Of a DNA stretch of 64,000 nucleotides, positions 56,976 through 64,000 are shown one piece after another. The notes beneath the pieces are model-generated. The model saw only the letters and a list, made by a program, of their open reading frames with translations, was not told the origin of the DNA and made no database searches. The translations under genes were made by a program, and so were the position numbers. The DNA comes from Neurospora intermedia (lineage: Eukaryota > Ascomycota > Sordariomycetes > Sordariales > Sordariaceae), in the NCBI GenBank assembly GCA_037102815.1, contig BTPP01000003.1, positions 4,464,001-4,528,000 on the forward strand. Reading direction: 5' to 3'. Numbering within the stretch: the stretch's first letter is position 1; every line of letters starts with the position of its first letter.

Positions 56976-58742
56976 ATGAATAACGAACAATTCCGTCGTC
57001 TTCTTCTCGCTAATTCCCAGAAAAACAACCACCAAAATGGCAGTACATCACCACCCTCCTCGAACACCTCCAAATCTCCGGTAGCGCCAGCACCAGCAGG
57101 CAACGGCACCCCGCGCACGCTCGCCCTAGGCTCCAAAGCCCGCTCCTCCATTCCCATGACCCCTCGCTCCGTCGCCGGCTTCAATCCCCGCAACGAATTC
57201 GCCCGCCAACTCGCCGAGCGTAATCAGACCCTCTCCTCTTCTTCATCATCATCATCACAACAACAACATCCCAACAAAAAGATCCGAACCTCTGCTCCCA
57301 AAGGTAGCAGGCTTGCCGAAGGATACGTCGATCGCGCCAAGCAGAGACAAGCGCAAGAAGAGGCAGACGAGCGGGAGCGCAAGCTGAAGGAGCTGGAAGA
57401 GCGGTACAAGAAGGAAGAGATCGACAAGGAGGAGTATGAGCGCTTGCGAGTGGAGATCATTGGCGGGGGAGGTGGCTTGGAGACGGCGCATCTGGTGAAG
57501 GGTTTGGATTTCAAGCTTTTGGAGAGGGTGAGGAAGGGGGAAGTGGATGTTTTTGGGGAGAAGAAAGATGCGTCGGAGTCGGGGTCGCCTGAGGTGGAAG
57601 AGAACCAAGAGGAGACCGAAGAGAACGAGCAACGAGCGGATGGCGGGGAAGACGGCGACGCGGATGATGTGCTCGAACAACTCGAATCGGCCGAAGTCAA
57701 AGCCAAGGAAAAAGAAAAAGTGCAAAAGAAGGGCGAGTTTGCAACCACGACATTACTGGCGGGTGCCAAGAAGACAAGAAATCAAATATTGGCCGAACTG
57801 AAAGCCGCGCGCGCTGCCGCCAAGGCCAAGCAGGAGTCGAGTTTGGGGTCTAGGTTCAAGAAGATCGGCCCCAAGAAGCAGGCTGAAACGAGGATAGAGC
57901 GTGATGACAGAGGAAACGAGATCATGATCATCGTCGATGAAGACGGCAACGAGCGACGCAAGGTTCGAAGAGTCGACCCGAATAAGACGCAGGAAGAGTA
58001 CGAGAAGGAGCGAGAAGCGCTCGCGCAGGGCAAGGTTCTCGGTATGGATGTGCCCGAGTACTACAAGAAGCTGGAAGAGGAGAAGAAGGCGGCCGAGGCG
58101 GCGGAGGAGGATAAAGAGCCGAATATTTTTGACGATGTCGAGTCGGATTACGATCCGCTAGCTGGGTTGGAAAGCGGTTCTGATGACGAGTCAGATAAGG
58201 AGGACGGAGAGGTGGAGGACACCCAGAAGAAAGAGAAGAAGAGTTTGTCGGATATGCCTCCACCACCGAAACCAGAACCAGCAGCCGCCGGACCGAGGAA
58301 TTACTTTAAAGATTCCAAGACCGGGCTCACTTCGCAAGAAGAGTACAAGAAGCCCTCGCTTGACGACCCCTCCTTCCGCGCCGCGCTGGGCAAAGCAAAG
58401 GCCATCAGCGCCGCCGAGAAATCCGAAGAGGAGAGACTGGCAGCCGAGCGGGAAGCACGACTGCGGAAGAAGTTGCTGGAGAGCAGCAGAGACGACGAAG
58501 ATTTGGATATGGGTTTCGGGTCGAGTCGTATGGAGGACGATGCCGATTTGGACGAATCATCGAAGGTCAAGTTGTCTGAGTGGGGTGAGGATGACGACGA
58601 TGATGGATATGAAGGAGGTGGAAAGGCGGGTCTTGGGAGCAGTAAGGGGAAACGCAAGCGGGGCGGTGGAAAGAAGGGCGGTGATAAGAACAGCTTTGCG
58701 GATGTGATGAAGGTTATTGAGAAAAACAAGGCGAAGGAGTGA
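56976..58742 (+). CDS. RED/IK-family spliceosomal protein
   Basis: Single-exon gene for 588 aa. The N-terminus MNNEQFRRLLLANSQ and the block at about 105-200 match the RED N-terminal region: basic YVDRAKQRQAQEE, then GGGGGLETAHLVKGLDFKLLERVR, the family's most conserved segment. The centre is acidic and Lys-rich with several predicted helices (RNQILAELKAARAAAKAKQE; RRVDPNKTQEEYEKEREALA). Towards the end a GPRNYFKDSKTGLTSQEEY motif precedes an acidic stretch and a basic C-terminus (KGKRKRGGGKKGGDKN). In animals and fission yeast RED/IK partners Smu1 in the precatalytic spliceosome (B complex) and affects splicing of short introns. That role fits a genome with 54-100 nt introns. Low-complexity Ser and Gln runs occur near residue 90. 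Nuclear location is inferred. Confidence 0.92.
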   Translation: MNNEQFRRLLLANSQKNNHQNGSTSPPSSNTSKSPVAPAPAGNGTPRTLALGSKARSSIPMTPRSVAGFNPRNEFARQLAERNQTLSSSSSSSSQQQHPNKKIRTSAPKGSRLAEGYVDRAKQRQAQEEADERERKLKELEERYKKEEIDKEEYERLRVEIIGGGGGLETAHLVKGLDFKLLERVRKGEVDVFGEKKDASESGSPEVEENQEETEENEQRADGGEDGDADDVLEQLESAEVKAKEKEKVQKKGEFATTTLLAGAKKTRNQILAELKAARAAAKAKQESSLGSRFKKIGPKKQAETRIERDDRGNEIMIIVDEDGNERRKVRRVDPNKTQEEYEKEREALAQGKVLGMDVPEYYKKLEEEKKAAEAAEEDKEPNIFDDVESDYDPLAGLESGSDDESDKEDGEVEDTQKKEKKSLSDMPPPPKPEPAAAGPRNYFKDSKTGLTSQEEYKKPSLDDPSFRAALGKAKAISAAEKSEEERLAAEREARLRKKLLESSRDDEDLDMGFGSSRMEDDADLDESSKVKLSEWGEDDDDDGYEGGGKAGLGSSKGKRKRGGGKKGGDKNSFADVMKVIEKNKAKE

Positions 58743-58987
58743 GACATGGCCGATGAGTAGGGATCGAACGAAGATATGATAATATACCCAAGTGATATGC
58801 AGTAGTTCTATAATCTATGTCTACAAACTGAACTGTCATAAAGTCTCCAAGCAGCGTCCTCTAGACTAGATGTGGGTATTCTGCAGTGCAAATCTCCCTT
58901 GTGCCATCTGCGTTCTGTAAACCGTTCAGTCAAAATCTCATCACAACCAAGCCCTTTATAATCCGACAACCCACAACCCCCTTTCAG
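58743..58987. other. Short convergent spacer between the RED-like and nucleoside hydrolase genes
   Basis: 245 bp holding two 3' UTRs; no other feature is seen. Confidence 0.6.
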
Positions 58988-60661
58988 TTAGTTAGGAAGC
59001 ACATCATCCCCCCTCGCATTAGCCTCATCCGCTCTGCTCACACACTCCTCCAACACCTTCCAAAACAGCGGAATATCCAATCCCCTCGGTATCCTCACAC
59101 CCTCCTCACCCTCGGGCAGGGGCTTGGCAACCGTCATGCCCGTCTTCGCCCCGTTGACCCTCGCATCCTCATAAGTCCCCTCAGTCACCACCGTAACCTC
59201 GAACCTCTCTCTGTGCTTCTCCACAGTCCCTGGAGAGAAATCCCAAAAAGGAATCTGATACTCCTCGAGCGGGGTGCCCACCAATCCCGTCAACACAGCC
59301 GCCACCGCCAACGGATCATGCAGCGGCGGGCCCTCCGTGATGCCAAACACGTCCGCATACGTCTTGGCGAAGAACATGAGCAGCTCCACCAACATGGTTC
59401 TCAGGGTGGTCTTGCCTTTACTTCCATCCTGCGGCAGTTCCGGGTGCGCCTCCTTGCCCTCGGGCCCATAGAGAATCAAATCGCGGACTTGCTCCGTCGT
59501 CAGAACCATGTGCGTCAAATCCAGCGGGATCAGCGTCGTCTTCCCTGCCAGCTCCTTGTTGGAAAAGATGGCGTGTGCTGCTTCCGGATCGGCAAGGACG
59601 TTGAACTCGGCGAACTGCGTCCAGTTGCCCACGCGGGGCACGCCGTCGACGGTGCCCAGGATGGCGGGCGTGAAGCCCGTGCCGAACGCGCCGCCCATGA
59701 GGGAGAGGCCCTTGATGTGGCTGACGAGATCTGGGTGGCTCAAGAAGAGCTGCGCGGCGTTGGTGAAGCTGCCGGTGGCTACCACCCAGGCGGTCCCAGG
59801 GGCGCAGGAGCGTAAAGCGGTCGACATGGCGGTTACGGCGTCGACGGAGGTGTTGGGCCCGACGAGAGGCGTGGGGAGCAGGTTGGTTCCATCTAGGCCG
59901 GATTCGCCGTGTATGTCGGTAGGCGCGTGCAGGTGGGGCCGGTGAAGGGCGTGTGAGGCGCCGATGTAGACGGGGATGGAGTGCGAGCGGGAGATGGAGG
60001 TGAGGATGGAGCAGGCGTTGCGGGTTGTTTTTCTGTGAGATATGTGTTAAGACAGACACGGCCTGAGTGAGATGAAGAAATAGGTGAAGTGGCTCGCTTA
60101 CTCCAAGGACGCATTGCCAAAGACTGTAGAGATACCCAGGATGCGGATGGCTGGGTGGTAGGCGGCTAGGAGAATGGCGAAGGTGTCCTGTTCACCTCAA
60201 CTTGTTAATGTCTGCAATTTTGAAATGTTGATCAACCTCATTCCCCATTCCCATCTTCGTCGGCGGGTAGCTACTAGGTAGCACCGATGCCATCAGTACT
60301 TGGATGCACATCTCATCTCATCTCATCCCTCCTCACCGCGCCCGCCACGACTTCGCGAGACGAACAGGTGGAGAGAGAGCCGAGTTATGATGAAGAATAA
60401 AGTGCCGTCGAAGATTGACCCGGAACTGAACCAAACCCGGCCGAACCGGAAATGGATGCGTCTGCACTCGCATCGCACCGACATTGCAGATCCAACGGGA
60501 GATGCCGACCTCTTTCTTGTGCCTCTCGTTTCTCTTCATGCATCCCGTCGCGACCGACTTGGGCGTAACTCCCGTCCTGCACCACCCGAGCTGAAACTTA
60601 CATCGTGACCCGGATCGCAATCTAACCAAACGGGAATTCTGTTATCGACTGACGATCCCAT
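58988..60661 (-). CDS. Inosine-uridine preferring nucleoside hydrolase
   Basis: Predicted 396 aa in three exons: 60661-60602, 60187-60102 and 60032-58988. The small first exon encodes MGSSVDNRIPVWLDCDPGHD; the 414-nt intron (GTAAGT donor, GTGAACAG acceptor) falls between the last two residues of the calcium-binding motif DxDPGxDD (D14, D16, D20, D21), and the join gives DPGHDDTFAILLAAYHP. Other family marks are SLMGGAFG, EFNVLADPEAA (N193, D197) and the late Ca-binding HDPLAVA (H287, D288). Enzymes of this family, including yeast Urh1, split the N-glycosidic bond of ribonucleosides for pyrimidine or purine salvage or nicotinamide riboside breakdown. Cytosolic, as no signal peptide is seen. 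Substrate choice cannot be fixed from sequence. Without the first exon the active site would be lost, which supports this gene model. Confidence 0.92.
60188..60601 (-). other. Unusually long (414-nt) first intron of the nucleoside hydrolase gene
   Basis: Most introns here are 54-130 nt. This one has canonical ends and an ATTAAC-like branch site. On the plus strand it contains a CATCT repeat (about 60308-60327) and a 102-codon ORF without recognisable content. Confidence 0.75.
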
Positions 60662-61845
60662 CTTTTCACTTTTTCTTCCTCCGGTGATAATCAATTTAAA
60701 AAACTTGTTCGGAATAAGTCTCTCAAACTTCTGAGGATTCTTTGGTAGAAAAGGCTGACTGATGTTACTTAGTGAGTGAAACTGATAAGCTCCAAAACGA
60801 AACGCGGGGTAGTAGTAAGCTGGGGCATTCGAATTTACCTACTTTTGGTGCGAGGACTCGCTTATACTACTATCTCCACGAGTTAGGTTTGTTCACGTAC
60901 GCTCGATGACTAGATAGTAGTAACCTGAAACACTCGAAACATGTACAGAGTCAATGATAAAAAGGCTGACTTTCGGAAAAGGGGTCCTAGCTTTCTATAT
61001 AGAGGACAATCCTCAAAGCCGCGGATATCCCTTCCAAACGGCCTTGCCTGCCAGCCTGTTGTTCTTGGTCTCACTGAAGATGATCCCCCAAAATATCGGC
61101 TTGTTAGTGGCTTGTCCCTACAAGTTTTCCCCACCAGACGGCCACCAAATAGGAAGGCGGCTGACGGCTGAGGACGCCGAATTCCGATATTTTGTAGTGT
61201 AATCTCTAGGCATTATCATGAACACTTTTGCAGAAGATCTACATTATTATCGTCTGTCATCTTGAACATTCTTCTTATCCTTATCTACGTTTCATAGCTT
61301 GCAATATTATCCTCTTTGTTTTCCCTCTCCCTCTCTCTTTGCTACTTTTTCCCTGGCTATGTGCTCCTTCTCAGCGATTTTTATGGCAATGCAAGACCTG
61401 CTTGTCTTGTGAATTCGCGGTCTTGGCAATCCCTGTTAACCGTCCCCATGATCAAAACATACGGAGACTGCGGATCTTTGCTCGGCGTGAGCCAAAGAAA
61501 AGGGGGAAAAGGAGAGAAGAGCGATGATCACTACAGTGTAGCGGTGGTCCTTTGTACGTGTATAGGAGCATAACGAAAACACCATGGCTAGAGATAGTCA
61601 CATAATAAGGCGAGAATAATGCGTACGAAGCGATTCCCACAAGATCCCATTATCCATCATAGCCTTACTTAGTAGATCGCTCAAACACACATCTATCAAC
61701 GCACGCTTGCTTGCACTGCTGCCTTCCTCTCTCCCCCTCTTGATGATGACCTCGCGATGCCCACTCAAAATGTGTACACATCGCCAGACTTCCCCCCTTT
61801 TCTCCCCCCCCTCATCTACCCAGCCCATACTTCGCAAACTCAAAC
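60662..61845. other. Intergenic region between nucleoside hydrolase and aldehyde dehydrogenase
   Basis: It carries the promoter of the minus-strand hydrolase and the 3' UTR of the minus-strand dehydrogenase. Two overlapping plus-strand ORFs at 60.94-61.20 kb have no recognisable content; a decayed element there cannot be excluded. Confidence 0.5.
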
Positions 61846-63337
61846 TCAAAACTTGAAAGTAACAGTCTTACTCTTAACCCACTCTTGCAAACCCCTGCTG
61901 GTATTAAACCTCCCATATCCGCTCGCCTTCGCGCCACCGTGGGGCAGCGTCGCCTCATCATGCACCGTCATGCTATTAATATGCACCGCGCCCGTCTCGA
62001 TCTCCTTGGCCATGCGCAATCCCCTTCTCAAGTCCTCCGTAAACACGGCGCTCGTCAATCCGTATTCGGTATCGTTGGCGATCCTGAGCGCCTCCTCCTC
62101 GGTCTCGATCTCGTACACGGCCACCGTCGGCCCAAAGCTCTCGGTCTTGTAGATATCCATGTCGGTGGTAATTCCACTTACAATAACCGGGCGCATGCGC
62201 GTCGTGGTCTCTTCTTGGGCGTCAGGGTTGCCGTACAGCAGCTTGGCGCCCTTGGACAAGGCGTCCGCAAGGAGCTTCTTGTTCTTGTCGACCGCAAGGG
62301 AGTTGATGAGGATCGGTGCGGGCGTCGGGGGCCCAAAGATGTTTTCGACGGCGCGGACGAGCTTCTTCTCGAATTCGGCGCGGACGGACTTGTGCACCAG
62401 GATACGCTCGGTGGACATGCAGATCTGGCCCGAGTTGAGGAAGGCACCCAGGGCGCACTGGGTCGCGGCGTTGTCGAGCTCGGCGTCCTCCCAGACGATG
62501 GCCGAGGCCTTGCCGCCTAGCTCGAGCAGCACGGGCTTGAGGTTCTCGCCGGCCAGGCGGCCGATGATGCGGCCGACGGCAGTGCTGCCGGTGAAGTTGA
62601 CCTTCTTGACATGCGGGTTGGAGATGAGCGAGCTGGTGATGGCGGGGGCGTTGGCCGGCTCGTGGACGAGCATGTTAAGGACGCCTTTGGGGAGGCCGGC
62701 TTCGTGGAAGACGGAGCAGAGGCCCCACATGGTGCGTGGGCAGAGCTCGGTGGCCTTGAAGATGGCGGTGTTGCCGGCGGCGATGGGGTAGAGGATGGAG
62801 CGGATACCAAGAATGTAGGGGGCGTTCCTTGCAAGGTGTTAGTGGAATAGTACCATTTCTCTTAGCCGCCGCCTTAAGCTGGACTCACCAAGGGGCAACG
62901 GCGAGAATAACGCCATAGGGCTCCTGCAAGACGAGGGCCCCCGATTCGGGATCGTTGACTACGGGGAACGACCCTTCCAACGTGTTGCATCTCCCGGCCA
63001 CATCCATCAACAAGTCCTTCGCAACCTGAATGTTGAAGTCGGCCCATTGGCGTGGAGCACCCGTCTCGTCCATTACGTACTGGCCCAACTCCTCCTTTCT
63101 CTTTTCCAAGATCTCGGCCGCCTTATGGAAAATGTCACGACGCTGGTTAGGGTGTGATTTCCTCCATGTCTTGAAAGCCTCTGCCGCGGCGTTCACGGCG
63201 GCTTGAACCTCGGTATCCGTAGCGCTGCTGCACTTATGCACAACCTTTTGGGTTGCTGGGGACGTGACATCAAAAGTCCTGGACGTGCGGACTTCCTCGC
63301 CGTTGATGAAGAAGGGTACGGTATAAGTTTCGGCCAT
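61846..63337 (-). CDS. Aldehyde dehydrogenase superfamily enzyme (vanillin/salicylaldehyde dehydrogenase-like)
   Basis: Predicted 476 aa, typical of the NAD(P)-dependent ALDH superfamily. Two exons, 63337-62889 and 62827-61846, with a 61-nt intron (GTGAGT donor, CACTAAC branch); the join reads VILAVAPWNAPYILGIRS, the conserved substrate-tunnel segment. The NAD-binding motif NFTGSTAVGR, the general base in LLELGGKA (E252) and the nucleophile in NSGQICMSTER (C286) are all intact with normal spacing. The C-terminal ESFGPTVAVYEIETEEEA block is present. The sequence style resembles fungal salicylaldehyde, vanillin or benzaldehyde dehydrogenases, which oxidise aromatic aldehydes from lignin or phenolic breakdown to acids, but the substrate is inferred. 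No targeting signal is seen, so it is probably cytosolic. It lies head-to-tail with the nucleoside hydrolase gene at a distance that argues against co-transcription. Confidence 0.95.
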
Positions 63338-64000
63338 GGTGAACGGTCGTTGAAGAAAAGCAAGGGGATTGCCAGTACAATCCGGGGTATCTAGAGCTGG
63401 GGAAAAGGTTCAACCAAGCAAGTGCAAACGACTAAGAAACAGATATTGATCAAGGAAAAACGAGGAGTACATGGTGAGACCTCGGCCAGTGTGCGCAGGA
63501 ATGAAGAGTTCTTCAACATGGCATTTACACAGTACGCCGTAGCGGATCCCGAGGACGGAATGAGTGGGACTGATGAAGATCTTGGTTGCCCACATCCCCG
63601 CAGCACCAAGCGAAAGCCGGGGAGTGGGTAGCAGTGATGAGCCGGTGAACTATAGGCTACCCGGCTGAGGCAGGACATCCCGGCTAAAGTTTGCAAGTCC
63701 GATAGCGGTGTTTTGATTGGACTTGATTGATGTTCACCATGACGGATAGTGGTGGTGACATTGACGAGTGAGGCTGCCACCAACAGTTTGCTCCGTAGAT
63801 TTATTCTGACGCGCTCCTTTGAATTCCCAAGCTGTCAGGCTTGGTTCCCCGGATATTCCATGTGGTGGTTACAACTCTGTCTCGGCCCCAGATCTGATAT
63901 GCAAGGGTCAATGAATGACTGGACGACGACCAAGGGGATGTATTAATCAGCTATCCACCAACCAGAGCGTACAATACCTCCCGTAGTTGTCGCGAAGCAC
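63338..64000. other. Region upstream of the aldehyde dehydrogenase gene to the window end
   Basis: It probably holds the aldehyde dehydrogenase promoter. Short ORFs on both strands have no supporting features. Confidence 0.5.

Noticed and set aside
58886-59815. 309-codon plus-strand ORF over the nucleoside hydrolase
   Set aside because: Antisense shadow; the minus strand carries clear nucleoside hydrolase motifs.
60941-61202. Two overlapping plus-strand ORFs of 76-82 codons
   Set aside because: I considered a decayed mobile element, but found no terminal repeats, target duplication or transposase-like motif.
61885-62520. 211-codon plus-strand ORF over the aldehyde dehydrogenase
   Set aside because: Antisense shadow of a GC-rich coding exon with intact ALDH motifs.
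1-64000. Transposons, CRISPR arrays, phage or virus-derived elements, rRNA genes
   Set aside because: No transposase, reverse transcriptase, capsid or integrase-like protein, no spaced direct repeats, and no dispersed 5S rRNA sequence were recognised by eye.

Overview
This window is nuclear DNA of a filamentous ascomycete, most likely a Sordariomycete and probably near the Sordariales. The evidence is genes with short introns (mostly 54-130 nt, GTRNGT donors, CTAAC-type branch points), intron-bearing tRNA-Leu and tRNA-His genes, ATG-poor pyrimidine-rich leaders, intergenic (CTAC)n tracts, and proteins whose architecture fits filamentous fungi. I see no operons, CRISPR arrays, phage or recognisable transposons, and no strongly AT-rich block suggesting repeats mutated by RIP.

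Layout: (1) 1.7-3.4 kb, membrane-anchored sterol dehydrogenase of the 3-beta-HSD family (+). (2) 4.7 kb, intron-containing tRNA-Leu(CAA) (+). (3) 5.6-6.6 kb, PPPDE/DeSI-type peptidase (-). (4) 8.0-9.6 kb, the ATPase OLA1 (+). (5) 11.6-13.4 kb, a 598-aa conserved fungal protein of unknown function with an 8-nt first coding exon (-). (6) 13.4-19.8 kb, a 6.4 kb gap with no convincing gene but a nested hairpin. (7) 19.8-24.0 kb, a VARP-like VPS9/ankyrin/PX endosomal protein resembling yeast Vrl1 (-). (8) 28.4-32.7 kb, a 1392-aa coiled-coil protein (+). (9) 33.6 kb, intron-containing tRNA-His(GTG) (-). (10) 34.9-40.0 kb, a nine-exon ABCC-type transporter (-). (11) 41.6-43.5 kb, a SAS4-domain chromatin protein (+). 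(12) 45.4-51.0 kb, TFIID subunit TAF2 with a long Arg-Asp/Arg-Glu tail (+). (13) 52.3-56.4 kb, translesion polymerase REV1 (-), divergent from (14) 57.0-58.7 kb, a RED/IK spliceosomal protein (+). (15) 59.0-60.7 kb, a nucleoside hydrolase (-). (16) 61.8-63.3 kb, an aldehyde dehydrogenase (-).

Most genes are housekeeping functions (transcription, splicing, DNA damage tolerance, endosomal traffic, translation-linked ATPase) next to metabolic and transport genes. They form no evident cluster and each probably has its own promoter; the REV1/RED pair shares a 587-bp divergent intergenic region. The most interesting points are the VARP-like protein, the mixed-charge tail on TAF2, three ubiquitin-binding motifs in REV1, a degenerate ATP site in the ABC transporter, a stop-free intron plus an overlapping uORF in the SAS4 gene, and the unexplained hairpin at 14.1-14.2 kb. 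Exon coordinates were worked out by hand from splice consensus and reading-frame continuity.
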